Source: Rostratula benghalensis (lineage: Eukaryota; Chordata; Aves; Charadriiformes; Rostratulidae). From it: a stretch of DNA of 64,000 bases. The stretch covers positions 1,661,472 to 1,725,471 of the forward strand of contig VXAI01000049.1 of the NCBI GenBank assembly GCA_013399305.1, read 5' to 3'. Position 1 is the first letter of the stretch; the number at the start of each line of letters is the position of its first letter. Below the pieces are notes generated by a model, which had not been told where the DNA came from, searched no databases, and saw only the letters and a program-made list of their open reading frames with translations. Below are positions 13,871 to 27,210 of the stretch, piece after piece. Position numbers and translations under genes: made by a program.

Positions 13871-15209
13871 TGTTGTGCTGAATGTAGAAGTGCTGTAAGA
13901 GCACCAGTAGCAACACTGAACTATCACAGACACGTCATTGATGCAAATCTTTGAGTTCTACTTCTTGAGAGCATAAGTTCTAGGATTACATTACCTTGGA
14001 TGTAGGCCCCACTTTCACTGGTGCCAATTAATGATAAGTAACAGAGGAAGAAGCAAAGAAAGCAGGTAAAAAGCCATCTTTTTCTATTAATTTATATTGA
14101 CTCTTATATGTGGGAAGTCTGTTATTTTCTTAGTTTACCCTGAGAATGCTGCTAACTCAGGTGAAGCCAAGTCAGTGCTTTGGCAAGAGGGCTCATGTGT
14201 TTTGATATACTAAATAGCACACAGCTTGCCTTGATGGCAATATTAAAAGATTTGCATATTGAAAGCAATATTAAAGGCATTTACTCCATCAGTCATTGGG
14301 ACTCATTCAAGTCACAGCTATATTTAGAAAAGTCATTCTTCAAGTATTTGCAAAGAGATTCTTGCCTTTGCTCTAGAAATTAGGATGCGCTGCAGAGCAT
14401 CCTCCTTTAGGGTGAGTGTGTGCACTGCTGATGCTTGCTTTCACAAAGTAGCTATTTATATTTAGGCTGTCTGCTCCTCTCTAAATGGAACTAATTCTTT
14501 GGAAACAGAATTATACTACAGGACTGAGAGTCAACCGAGAGTTTGGGAGAGGTAGTTAAATTCTATCTTTACGATACATATCTAGCATAGTTGACTATTG
14601 CATTAAAAACGTACATTCGTATGGAGAGTTTCTTAAGTTTCTATCCCAAACATTGTACTGCAGAGGGGGATGCAAATGCTTCATTCCTTTCTCACAGACT
14701 GTCTTAAATGTGAAGTTTTCCAAAGTTTTCCTATTCAAATCGAAGAACAGAATCTCCTGATAGCATTTCCATCCTGTGTCTTACTGCAATCTGGAATGAA
14801 TAAAAAACGAGAGAAAAATTTGACACAGTATTGAGATGCCATGCAAAGCTCTAGGGGGCAGAACAAAAGGGAAGCAAACCCAAGCATTCCAGCCATGGGA
14901 ACATCTGTACAAAAGCACTGCAGAAAAGAATTGCCAGGTGGTGGTGTGGTCCATGAGAGAAAGTGCTGGCCATGAATGCAGGGGCCTACAGTGTACTTGA
15001 TATCTGGTAGTGACTTGGTAGGTTCCATCTAACAAAGCTGCTCTGTGCCACCTCTGATGATGTGGTGCACTCACCTGCACTGGAATTGTAAATTCTAACA
15101 AAGTATAAATTTTACCTGTGATTCTCTAAATGTACATGCAAATACAGCTTCTGTTCTACGGATATACTAAAAATAGTAACTGTAGATTGATAGTCCTGTC
15201 TATCTAACT

Positions 15210-15237
15210 AGAAAACTAGTTTGAAGACTAGTTTTCT
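15210..15237. repeat. perfect 11-bp stem, 6-nt loop inverted repeat
   Basis: AGAAAACTAGT (15210-15220), loop TTGAAG, ACTAGTTTTCT (15227-15237). The stem is perfect but short. It is too small for a microRNA precursor and has no poly-T terminator context. Confidence 0.85.
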
Positions 15238-15965
15238 GAAAACACAAGTTTTGCATACATGTTCTTTGCACTTCAGGGTAGGTTCTATTTGAACCCCTTT
15301 ACTTCCACTTGCCTCAGTTCTCTTTGATAAAACCATCCCATCTCTGAAACATACTAACATTTCAGAAACACAGCTTTTATTTGGATTCTGAAGGTACGTT
15401 TGCCACTGGTAAGTTTGACTCTAAACAAGATTCCTGACTGTAATCCTGTTTTACAAAGTGTTGAGGCAGTTGCTACTGCCATTAACTGCGAGTTTCATAT
15501 GAAAATACACAACTGTTTTCTTGGTCATTCCACTTACAACAGCATTTTTCTGGCCTCACTGTACCCTTTGGTTGGAAGAGATGGTGCTGCTATGAAATAT
15601 TTCCTGGACTTGCAGGTAACACATTCACAAGTCTTAGAAGACATGAACTCAAATAGCAGAAGCTATTCCCATGGAGAGGGATAATATGTCTAGAGTGACA
15701 AAATGGTATATAAAGCCCAGTTCCTAAACAATACCTTGGACAAGCAAGAGTGGTAATTTGCAAAATTGGAATTGATCTCTGAAATAGAACCTAATGGTGG
15801 AAAATTTGAGCATAGAAGATCTGGATGTACTCTGTGTTGCAGACAAAGCTACATGAAGTAGTTCAGAGGAACACTTGATTGATCACAAATGGTTTTGGTA
15901 GACTAAGTATTTGAAAATTCACCTACACTTCAATATTGAGGTGTCATGCAAAGCTGTAGAAGGTT

Positions 15966-16035
15966 GAACAACAACAAAAAAACCCAAAACCACAAAACCC
16001 AAATGCAAAACCAAACAACTCCAAAAATGCAACTG
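15966..16035. repeat. A/C-rich low-complexity tract
   Basis: The tract is a run of AACAAC, CCCAAAACC and CCAAA words with no fixed period, similar in make-up to the tract at 941-1049. Confidence 0.65.
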
Positions 16036-17120
16036 AAACTTTTTGTAATTTCTGCAGGGTCTGAGATAATGAATGTCACATTTCCATCTGAAACCAAGAG
16101 TTACAAAACAACAACAAATCTCAGCAAATTTTAAAATGATAAATAGTTTTGTAAATGTAAAAACATAAAAACATGAGTTAGTGATTTTGTGGACTTGAGA
16201 TATTTTTTTAAAAATTTTGTCAAGAAAACAGAGAAGACTTTCATTTCTTGTTGACCAGCAACTACTGGGAAAATCAGTAATTCGCATGGTTGGAGGAAGA
16301 ACAGTGGGATGTGACCTGCGGCAGGAACAGTTTTGTAAAATTCAAAATCACCTTTAACAACATCACGTTGTTTGACATTTTACCAAAACAACAGAAAATA
16401 TGAAGTGTATTTGAGTCTCTACAGTCATACCTAATTTGAAAGAGGTTCCCTGGTATAACTTCTGCTAATGTTTTAAATCCTGCTTCTGTGCTTCTCTCTG
16501 GTCCTATAAGGAACGAAAGGAACAATGACTATCTACTGTCACCGAATGCTGTTCTACTACACCGAGCGTGTACCTTCTAGGTAGGAGAGAGATTATAATC
16601 CTCTTAAGGCTAGCTTTGTGTCATCCATTTGCTGACTCTTATGCAGATGGGAGCAACGGAATGTCAGTTTTCACAAAAGAAGCCCTGAAGCCTTGTTGTG
16701 TATATCAAAAATGTAACCTAAATAATGTTTAATTGACAGAGCAGATTGTTTATTTTCAAATAATTGTACTAAATCACAGTGCTTAAAATGCAGTTAGGCT
16801 TTGCTGAGCTTTACCAGCGTAGCAGCAGCTGGAGAATCGTATGTTGTTCTGTAATAATAGGCAGATGTAAAAATTAATTGTGGCAAAGTAGCCTGAAACT
16901 ACATGTTCTAATATAGTAAATGACCGACTCCTCAGCTTCAGATGTTTTGTTTGGCATTGATCACTTTTTAAACAATGAGCCACAACCCAGATTTGTGTCA
17001 TAGATTTAGCCCTTTAGAAGATCTCTTATTAGAGTTTTATCTATCAGACAGTGAGCAACAGCTTGTGGAAAGGGAATTGCACAAATCCTATGCATGTGGG
17101 AGCACCTCAGTTGCATATGG

Positions 17121-17538
17121 AATCAAAGAATCATAGAATGGTTTGGGTTGGAAGGGACCTTCAAGATAATCCAGTTCCAGCCCCCCTGCCCTGGGCAGGG
17201 ACACCTCCCACCAGACCAGGTTGCTCCAAGCCCCATCCAGCCTGGCCTTGAACCCCTCCAGGGATGGGGCAGCCACAGCTTCTCTGAGCAACCTGTTCCA
17301 GTGTCTCACCACCCTCACAGCAAAGAATTTCTTCCTAATATCTAATCTAAATCTCCCCCCTTTCGGCTTAAAACCATTACCCTCATTCTGTAATGGCAAT
17401 GCCTGATCAAGATTCCCTCCCCATTTGTCCTGTAGGCCCCCTTTAGGTACTAGAATGTGGCTATAAGGTCTCCCCAGAGCCTTCTCTTTTCCAGGCTGAA
17501 CAACCCCAACTCTCAGGTGTGCTCCAGCCCTCTTATTA
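17121..17538 (-). mobile_element. CR1 LINE fragment, 5'-truncated, minus strand
   Basis: The plus strand opens with AATCAAAGAATCATAGAATG, the reverse complement of the ATTCTRTG-type CR1 3' terminus. GGTTTGGGTTGGAAGGGACC, CCCCTGCCCTGGGCAGGGAC and the remaining well-known CR1 3' sequence follow. The minus strand gives an open frame (17088-17612, 174 codons). Its middle part reads like the C-terminus of CR1 ORF2, with FRLDIRKKFFAVRVVRHWNR, then LEGFKARLDGAWSNLV. The far left end of the plus strand is the element's 3' end, and the 5' part is missing. A small internal gap seems to lie near the right end (AACTCTCAGG joined to TGTGCTCCAGCC). An intact tail frame with typical CR1 wording suggests a moderately young insertion. 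Confidence 0.95.
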
Positions 17539-20500
17539 GCAGTCAGCAGAGTCATTAGAAGGTATTTAACAACATAAAGCAGTTTTTCTGGACTCATGCA
17601 CTTTAACTTCATGCTTCGTGGCTTCTGGAAAGAGTAGGTGTGTTTTTCAGGTTTTCAACCCCCTAACAAAGCTTCCTGGAAACCCTTGTTCCCTAGCAGA
17701 AGAAAGTTAGATTTTGATACAATTGTTTCGTGATAAGCATAAATCCAAGGCTAGACTCAAATGCCTAACCTTAAGCACCAATGTGCACTTGTGTAGTCAC
17801 CAGTTGTGCAAATGTACCTTCTCCAGAGGACAGTTATGTCTCCAAAGCTGCCCAGTGCAGAGACCCAGTTTCCTACCCAGTTCTATCTGATAGATGTACT
17901 GAGAATGGGACACATGGGTTTATAGTTTATCACAATTAATCTACATCTAAGTCAGACAGAGCTGATTAGTTTGGTATGGTTGTAAGAAAGGCTGAATGTT
18001 GAAGTGTGTATGGCGTAGATAGCTTTAGATAGTAAAGAGTGAAACCTTGTTCTGTAGGTCCTGTGTCTTTCATTAATATGTTCCTAATATGTTTGACCTA
18101 TATTTAATTTGCCAATAGTATTTACTATTTAGGTGACACATCATAACGGCTTTTCTATCAAGACAGTAAACAATTTTCTGTTGTATGCTTCCTGTTGCTT
18201 TATCTCAGTGTAGCATAAAGATTTTGAAGGGAACCTGCCCATACATAAATCTTTATTTTAATAGTAACGCTCTGTTGAAACCCATAATAATTTTAAATCA
18301 GTCCTTTATGATTTCATGATTGCTCTGTCATTTCAAACCTATCTGTGCCTACCCTGTGCTCCTTCTTATTTTCAGTGTTCTTTCCATGTATCGTCATTAA
18401 AAAAAATAAATTAACAAAATTCCATCAGAAAAATGAACTATTATGCATGCTAAAATAAAACGTAATCTCCACACAAAGTGCCCCCTTTCTCCCCACACCT
18501 CTGAAATATTTTTACCAGATGTGCTTGGCTGAAGGGCCAAACACAGTAGATGCTGGTCACATGGTCACAGCTGGAATTAACTTTAAAATTTCTTCTCAGT
18601 GGAAATTACCATCTTGTTTTATTTTTCTTCAGTAACAGAATGGTAACGTTGATGACATCTGTCTTTCCAGCTGTTCCTTGTGCTCAGTGAACCACCCCTC
18701 TGTCTCAGAAATTAACCAATCATACTCCTAAAACTAAGAAGCCAGAAAAATAAGACGAAGAATAGAAGCAAACCAATGTGGAAATAGATCTAAAAATAAT
18801 CCCCAGAGGGTCATTCAATAAGGTTGCTACATTTCTGTGTTTTGTTTTAGTTTCCCTCTGTTAAATTAAATTCCAAAGCACTTCCCAGATTTCATGATAT
18901 GTGTAAAATAAAACAAAATTCCTGTGATAAAATAGTAGAACCATTCATGATAGACCTTTGAATATCTCTTCTCCGCTCTGCAGTTGATCTGCAGTGATGT
19001 GTTTAGAACTTTCTCAATAGTTTAGTATTCAGCAAAAGCAGCCATTGAGAGTATCTCAAATATGCCTTTCCTAATTTGAACTCAATTTCGCGTTTCTGCA
19101 CCATAATACAGTATATACACCACATAAATTTTAGGTAATATTTGACCTTGAACAAGTGAATGCTCTGTGTCAGATCTATTTAGTTAGAAATAAAGACCAG
19201 TGCTCTTTTATTTAGAAGAAACTGCATAAGTTTTGGTGATGAACGTCTCTGGTTGGAGAAATGTGTTCTCTTGTAGGTTTCTGTAGCACCTGAGCAGGTG
19301 TTTAATAACAACTGTGGTTTTGAAAGGAAGTACCTTCTACACTCATTTGTATGCATCGGTAACCAGGTGAAAATTCTGCAATACATCTTAATAACTACAG
19401 CCAGAGTGTGAAGCTCTAGGTCTTCTCTATTCTGTGGCATCCCTTGGATTTTATTCTTAAGACCCACTGGCCTCTTAACACAATTATTTATGTCCCCTGA
19501 GGTGTCAACATTTTCCAAAGCATTCAGTGTACTTCCTCAGATCATGTGCAAAGGCTTAACAGAAAGCTGTCCTAAAACTCCACTGAAGATATAGAGGGAT
19601 AGATATTTGTGTATATACTTATCTTTATCTGTCTATCTGTATACATATAACACATATTCCAAGGTAGTGTAGAGGTTTCATATGCTTTGTCCTCTAAGAA
19701 ACATGAACCTTTTACTTCTGCAACTTTTAGTTCCATGTCCAGCACATTCATTTTCTAAATGGTGGGTTGGTTTTTTTCATTTTAAAAAAAAAAAAAGGTC
19801 AATAGCTGTATTTGAAATATTCATATTTATCTTGTAACATGGATTCTGAACATACTGCTTTTGTTTCCTTCTTTTAGGTTGGTGTGGTTTTCTGTTGTAG
19901 TGGGTTTTGAATTTCATTAGTTGATTTTGGTTGGTTTGGATTTTTTCCTTTTTTTTTATTTTGGGTGACTGCCACAAATTCTTTAGAATAAGAGGCTTTG
20001 ATTTATCCTGTTTGATTTAAATTATATTCATATTTGGCAAAACAGAGAGACTAAATGTTAATCATTGGAGAGTGCTTGTGTTACCTGGATTTCCATTACA
20101 AGCCAAAGCATAGGGCAACTGCCAGTTTCTATATATAGTTATTCGTGGGAGTCTGCTGGCAAGAATAGAAAAGGTTTGATTTAGTCGCTTAATTTCACTT
20201 GAAATCAGTCATGTCTCAGGCAAGCCCCTGATTTTAAACAACAAACCACTTTGCTATATATTTCATAGTGATAGCTGATTTATTTTTATCCTTTTCCAGT
20301 TGCAAAGTGTCATAGCAATATTGTGAATAAAAGGAGGTTTAGTGTATTCCCAAGCAACCTTTATTCCATAAATAATTGGTAATTTTGTTGATTGCTGTGT
20401 AAGCAAATCACTTTCAATGTGTTCTTTCCGAACACAAATATTTACAGGCAGAGATGGGGAGGGTGAGAAGGGGAGACAGTAACTGATCTGTGGTCCTGGT

Positions 20501-23500
20501 ACAGGAGAGTCAAACAGGGCAGTGTGTATTCTGTTGCAGTCTTACTCAAATGAAATGCTGGTTGATCTTTATCTCCACTGAGCCAGGGTATCTTTAAAGC
20601 AAATCTCTTGTTCCAGGATAGGTGCAGAGTTCAGTACTTTCCTATGCTGGGCAAATTGTTCCACACTGAAACTGCACATATCATGTAGCTATGCTGCAAC
20701 AGTAGAAAGGACTCAAGCGTTGCTTAGACTTGCTAATATATGTGCTTGTTTTTCCTCTCCTTTTTTTTAAATTTTTTTTCCAATGTCTACTTCTGCTGCT
20801 GCTTTCTGACTGCTGGCTGGGATTGCATTTTATGTTGGTGTTTTGCTCGCGGTTTCATTTTCAGATGCCAGTTTTCCAAAAGTCTACAGGCCTTGCCAAA
20901 TAAAAAAATATTGATTACATTTTCCTTTTGGCAAAATACCAAAAAATTATGATGAGATTAAATTAATGTTGCCTCTAATCCTAGAAAATATGGGTGTATT
21001 TACTTTTGTCTCTGTGACCTTATAGCTGGCCACCCTCATTTTGGCAAACCAGAGGTTTCAATAACACAGGAGAAAGTGTTCGATCCCAGAGATATTTAAT
21101 GCCCTTTTTAAAGATTGAGGTTTAATTGAAAAAGCAGTAAGATTTGGGACAGATTCTGCAATTACTAATACATTTTCCAGAGTGAATTCCAAAAGTAAAT
21201 TAGCTGAAATTGAAATAAAAATGTTGACTCAAGGAGTAGGATATTTCTCAATGTGAGTAAGAAGGGTTATCCCACTTTCAGTTACTTTCCATAAATGGCT
21301 GTGCTGTAATTATAGCATGTGTTAAGTTAGAGGCTTGGCTGGATAGGAATATTTATAAAAGCTGGCATTTTAATAAATTGACGTGGTTTACAAGATTCTA
21401 AAGGAACAGCAAGAAATAAGGAGAAACCACCTGACATGGCAAGCATGTTAAAACAAATCAAACAAGAAGTTCTGATTTGTGAGCCCATGAGTAGTCTTAT
21501 ATAGTCAATGGAGAAAACAAATCAAATGCTTGTAAATGCTGTTTAAGGGCTTACACACAACTTGACTTGATTAGAAAACTAAATATTTAATTATTTGTGG
21601 TTTTGATTTTATGAATGTTGCTTGCCTTTACTTGTGCTCTCAAGATGTTTGACGTCTGGTGAGAAAAATTGTGGATAGTGTTTCCATGTGCGGTGCCCAT
21701 ACAGCAGATTTTGATCCTCATGCTATGCTCATACAGCCATCTTCATGCTGGAGTCCCAGCGATGTGCATGGGAGTTTCTTAATGAAGAATACAACAACTG
21801 AAATCTGAGATTAGAATTTGGCTTGAGAGTTCAATTCAGGTTTCTCTCTTCAGCCAGTATGATGCCATCATCATTTTGATCCCCTGCTGCTTTCAGACAA
21901 TGTAGGCTTAAAACAAACCCAGATTCCAGTGCTGTCCTGTCAGCGTGACCACATTTGGAAGGTCCCTGTTAGCATTTATTTATTTCTTGTGCTCTCCTTT
22001 CTTTTTTCCCTTTTTTTTGTTTTTTTTTAATAGTTTATATTGCACATGGGTTTGGTGTTAAGATTGTCAACAAGATTTTTAAGATCCATTTACTATTGTG
22101 AGATGAATGGGTATACTTGATACATTCAGAGCAATCAAACATGCCAAGCAAATGGCAAAAAAAAAAATGTAGAGAGACACTAAAACATTTGGGAAGACAA
22201 ACTTTCTGTGCCTTTGGTTATCAGGTCCAGAACTGTGCCACCATGAGGAAAACATGTGCATCCTAATTGCTCTTTGTCTCTTCCAAAACCAAGCTGTAGC
22301 TGAGGAGTAAAAAGATCCTTCCACACAGAGTGCACTGTGCCTTTCTTTAAAACTGTCATGGCTTAAAGCCTGACAGTAACAGAGGCTTTGTTCTTGTAAT
22401 GCTTGCAATGTGGGTGGCAAGGCAAAGTCAGGAGTGGTCTAAGGCTGTGGCATGGACTCTGAGTCTAAAACTGAGAGTACTGTAAAAAAGCAGACAAAAA
22501 AAATGTGGTTGTATAATAGGAGCCTGGTGCTGTGGAAGAGAAAATTCTTCCACAGGAGGAGCAGGACACTGGCTCAAGGGGCTCAGTGGCTCTGCCTCAC
22601 AGCCCATTGGAGAGGGCAGAGCAGCATCAGGAGACTGCTTAGAAAGGACTGGCATGTAGGAGAAGTTGTTTGGAGTGTGAGCTACTAAGAGGAAAAGTTT
22701 CCTCAGGCATTTCAGTTTCTTCAAGCTGGTGATAAAGACAAGAATCCTCGATCCTCTTCTTCCAAAAAGTTACTGTTTCTTTGTTCACGAACTCCTGTTT
22801 TTCTGCATAAATATAATGCAACAATCCACCATGGCTTTGATACTCTCCAGATTATGAATGAGTTTTAAGTTTCCATTTTGTCTTGTACACTTCAGTAACA
22901 CTTACGGGTATGAATATTACACAAAGTTAAAACCCTTTGTATTTTTGTAGGAGAAATCCTTGTACAAGAGGAATTAATACAGATACAGTTTTGAATCTGC
23001 TTGGTGCTGAACACCCCATTGATTTCCCCTAAATCTACTGGCTTCTGTGTTTCTCTAGAACAAAATGGCTAAATAAACCAGCGCAGTAAGTCACACACTC
23101 AGGCGAAAGGCTGTTGCTATTGCTTGCATGGATCCTCAAGTCATGAAATGGGCTTAGGGACACAAAAAGCCATTCATATTACAAATTACCCTTTGCTTTT
23201 GAACTGTAAATTATCTTTATTATTAGGCTGGCCATGGTACTGCAATTATTAGGTGCCCTGTGTCTAAAGGTTTGAGCAATTAGAAGTCTGGGGTGACAGT
23301 CTCATGATACAGAGTGATAAAATATGTCCAGTCAAGACAAAGAGATGGTCTATATTCGTGTCTTCAGCATGTATCACAGGGAGCCTCGAAGCTGTACTGC
23401 TCTTAAACATTTCAATTAGCCCTGACATGGCCACTGTGAGCCCACAGATTATCTCTGTGTCGCTGTTAAGTTTTTATGAGGCTTTCCCCTCAGATTACCC

Positions 23501-23989
23501 ATTTTCTCAGCAATCTATAAATCTGAAACTGCAACGTCTGATTAATTCTCCCAGAAGAGAATAGCGAAGATCCAGATTTTTTCATTAATGAAGTTTGTGC
23601 TGTTCTGAGGTCTCATATATTTCAGCCATTGCTTTGCAGGATTTTTCCCCCCATTTAAATCTCTTTCCTTAAGTAGCAAGGGAGGCAGGAGCTTCAAAAT
23701 CACCCACTTCTTCTGACCTAGCAAATTAAACAGACTTTTCTTGTAGTACCATTTTGCAAGCTGATGGCCATTCTTTGTTGTTTCCAGAGTGAGCAAAGTT
23801 GTAGTGTACCATTATTATTTCTTCATTACAAACAATTGCTTGGCATCACTTTGCTGTTGAGTATTGTGCAGTCTTTCTTTTATACACCATATTACAAATG
23901 AAATGTCATTTGGCTTTGCGTATTTTAGAGCTTTGAGATCAAATGAATTTTTTGCTCTCAGATGGAAAATATGAGAAAGAAATATGCCT
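17539..23989. other. noncoding stretch, scattered T-rich tracts, no gene
   Basis: T-rich patches occur at about 19935-19965, 20755-20785 and 21995-22035, and an A-run lies at 19785-19797. A tract of GATA/TATC-type words lies near 19590-19650. The minus frames of 98-113 codons at 19180-19518 and 22079-22724 show no recognisable domain. Around 20290-20440 the sequence is less simple (GTGTCATAGCAATATTG, CCATAAATAATTGG) and could be regulatory, but this is not supportable from one sequence. Confidence 0.6.
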
Positions 23990-24055
23990 TCTCCCTTTAC
24001 AGATAGGGAAGCTGAGGCACAGATGTCTATTTAAAGGTATGCTGGTGGCAGACAG
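23990..24055 (-). repeat. possible MIR SINE core remnant
   Basis: CCCTTTACAGATAGGGAAGC followed by TGAGGCACAGATG closely matches the reversed MIR core ('tttacagatgaggaaactgaggcacagag'). A diverged 'ggtatgctggtggcagacagag' tail then corresponds to the following MIR block. Only about 65 bp can be followed. Confidence 0.5.
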
Positions 24056-27000
24056 AGAAGAAAATTTCTCTCTCAATGTCTGTCTGATCTGGTAGAGAAA
24101 GCTGGATGGGTGGTATTTTCTTCAAGAACGCAATTCTTTCACTTTAGTATTAGGTAAATTAGCTAGTGATAAAAAGGCAGAGAAGAATCCAGATGTCACA
24201 TGTAGCAGTATCTTTTCAAATAGCTTGTGAGCCCTTGAAGTAAAGCTTCCAGGACTCCATGTCATAAAGGCCTCCAAAAAGGTGCCAGAAGAGCAATGAG
24301 ATTTTTGTGTTTGCATCTATAATTCTCATGTAAAGTTGAAAAGACACACAGGCTATGGAAAGTATCTTATCAGGATTTTAAAATGTTTTCCAATGTGGCA
24401 ATACCATGGTAATAGTACCTAAATTCCTGTTGCTTGTAATACTGTTGAGGGAAGGGAACTGTCCTCCATCTATCCTTTCCTGTCCTTAATGTGGGGTCAC
24501 CGCTTACTCAGTTACCTGAAACACTAAGTTTAGGGGGCAGTTCAAGTTGGTCTGGTTCAGCCATTTTAGACTTGCCATCAGTGGATACTGTATTTCCTTG
24601 CCTGGAGGCTAGGAAAGGTTTGCTTTTGTCTTACCCTCTGTGAGCTACCCTACCAGAATGCTCTGGAAGCACATGGATGAACTAGGTCAATGAAAAAGGT
24701 CAAACTGCATTGAAAGCATTGAAAAATGCAGGAAAAATGCTATCTAGTAGGACAATGGTCTGTGAAATCCATTTGGTTCTGTGTAAAAAGTTGTAAATCT
24801 GTGGCCAAAGGGAATGACTTGTCTTCATCTTTCTGTCTGGATCCTTATGCTTCATGCTCTTCATATGGATTTCTACTAATATCTGTCATGAGGCAACTGA
24901 GATGGTGTTCTGCCAGAGCATTAAAGACATCTTGAGATGCAAGAGCAATGGAGGTGAACACTGGTGCAACTCCAGCAAGAGCAATATCACTTTTACTGCG
25001 TTTGTGAACAATCTGATAATATATTAAATTGAGGTATTTTGTGATAACTTTAATAAGCTTTGCTTATAATTTGTAAGGAAGAAAAGAGTATATTCAGTTA
25101 CAGTTATATAGGAAAAACGGATGTTTTCCTTGTCTTTAGTATTCTGTGAAAGAGTGTAGATGAATGCAGGTGTTTCCTATGCAGTGAGGGGCTTGTGTTT
25201 CTTTTTGAGTTATGTGTTTATATAGAGGATATTTACTCTTTTCAGCAGTGGAGAGCCTGAAGCAGACTGCCATGCTTTTTCAACCATGTTATGCATATGG
25301 GTAGGAATGCCTGTCATGTCACATCTCATAGCAAATCTACTACTGCTTCATTTAAATTCTGCTTCCATTTGGTGTTTGTTCATATTCCTTAAGTATTACA
25401 CTTTATAGAAATCCATACTACTAATGCACGTGTTTTGAAACTGCTTTTGATTGATTGTTTGGAAATATGTTGGCTGATCAGCTGCCTTAGTGACAGTGCC
25501 ATTGGGTAGCTTTACCATAGCTGTCCCCATACATATAAAACTTTCTTAAACAAAATAATTAATTGTTGTCATGGTTTCAGGCAAACCGTTAGTAACAGAA
25601 ATAAAAGTTGTGTTCTTTTCCAGTAATTAACCCTGTGCCTCCCACCTGCACTTTGCTTTTTCAACAAAGATTTTAGTGGTAGAAAGATCTGCCTCCTCTT
25701 CCTTAGAATGCTTCTATCCCAGTTTATTCTCAAAAGGTATTTCTCATTGAGGGTCTTCAAATTTTTAAAATTTCCCTGCTACTCAGATACTGCCCCTCAG
25801 CAGATGTGTATGATAGGGCAGTTGATTTAATTTTGTTAATGTAAAGGGAATGGATGAACAGATGGATGTGCCAGTCCAAGAAGCTCTTGTTCCTTGTATT
25901 ACTCACCTCAGCTACAAGTGCCAGCATTAGGGTAATCTCAAGGGGTTCCTATGATCGTTCTCTGGCAGCAAGGATTGTTCACCTGACTAACAGATGTGGG
26001 TTATATACCCGAGAAAACTAGCAACTGCATTGCTGCAGCCACAGAAGCACACTGTTTTACAGGGCCGTTAGGTATCAATGGCCCACTTTTAGGCTGGTGA
26101 ATCAATAGACATTACAGAGTGGAGAGACACTGCATTTTTGTCAGGCCTGGATGCCCATGTCCCCTGTGTCTGTGTTCCCTTTCTAGAAGGCAAGTGCATG
26201 TTGGAAGTTGGCTGTCTTCGAGCTAGCTGATTGCAGGATGTAAATATGGGCACATGAATGTTCATCTCTTGTATCCACTACCCAACAGGCATAATGGGAC
26301 AGTACTCGGTATAAAGAATTTAGAATATGAAATGTGTATCAGTATATTCTGACACATCAATGCTTTCTGCCTAACTCATCTTTTCCTTATTCCTCAGCTT
26401 TCTGTAACTATGATCCTATGATTCTCTAACAGAGCCAAATTTCCGTATCTCCTCTTTGTTGGCATCCCCCTCTGTAGACTCTAACAAGCTGCTTCTTTCA
26501 AATTGTGTAATAGGTTAACACCGCGGAGTTAAATGTCAGGAATGTTCCCAGTCTATATTTATTTGTTTGCTGCTTCTGCTTCAGGTGTGAGGATACTGTA
26601 ACATGCCTGAAAGCTTATCCATTTTATCCCAAATACAGGAGTTGGTCTAGTAAGATATGTTCTTCTGTGCAAACTTTGCCTCTCCTGAAGACATCTGAGA
26701 TTCCTTTTCCCAAATTGAGGATCATGTCAGACTGCAGCAGAGCAGTAAGCACTTTGTGACCATGTGCAGCCTCAACTCTAGATGTATATGCCTTGTGAAT
26801 GATATCATTGTTAGAAAAGTCATCTTTGATAAGGAGACCAAAATACCCAGCTCAGCTTGTGCAGAGGGTGGAAGGGGGATCTGCATCATTAAACTGATTA
26901 GAATGCTCCAGAGGGTCTTGGGTTTTGTGGAGGACTTAACGTGGCCCTTCTAAAAGGGCGAGTGAGTTCCTCTGTCCCTTCCTCATTACTGTTTAATTCA

Positions 27001-27139
27001 ACAAATCTTTTTTTCTTTCCTCTTTATTTCTTTATCCCTCACAATCCATTGCTCCTTTCCCCTGCCAGCTGGCTCCCTCAGCTGCTCCATTGATCTCTCA
27101 GCCACTCTGGCACTCCTGATAGCAGACTCAGTGGGAGGC
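24056..27139. other. noncoding stretch, nothing recognised
   Basis: This is unique sequence with short frames only (at most 69 codons). A pyrimidine-rich patch lies at about 27000-27065. No splice-bounded exon or repeat family was recognised. Confidence 0.65.
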
Positions 27140-27210
27140 AGAGTAGCTCAGAGATCAGCAGACTGGCAGGCAGACGAATATGGGAGTGAATCCCAGAGCC
27201 CCAGCAAAAC
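27140..27210 (+). repeat. tRNA-like segment, probably a tRNA-derived SINE head
   Basis: GCAGAGTAGCTCAGAGATCA resembles a tRNA A-box region (GTAGCTCAG). About 45 nt later, GGGAGTGAATCCCAGAGCC resembles a B-box and T-arm (GGTTCGAATCC). The spacing and order suit a tRNA or a MIR-type SINE head, but the acceptor stem does not pair and both boxes carry mismatches, so a functional tRNA gene is unlikely. Confidence 0.3.

Larger units (their letters stand above)
13871..17120. other. noncoding stretch, nothing recognised as a gene
   Basis: Reading frames of 94-122 codons occur on both strands (for example 15400-15684 plus and 15919-16287 minus), but none has a recognisable domain. The minus frame is inflated by the A/C-rich tract at 15966-16035. 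A hairpin lies at 15210-15237. Confidence 0.6.

Noticed and set aside
15210..15237. Hairpin as a microRNA precursor
   Set aside because: The stem is only 11 bp, far short of a precursor stem.
15919..16287. 122-codon minus-strand open frame as a gene
   Set aside because: Part of it is the reverse of an A/C-rich low-complexity tract and gives a Val/Phe-rich run. No domain was seen.
17094..17345. 83-codon plus-strand frame
   Set aside because: It is an antisense shadow of the CR1 copy on the minus strand.
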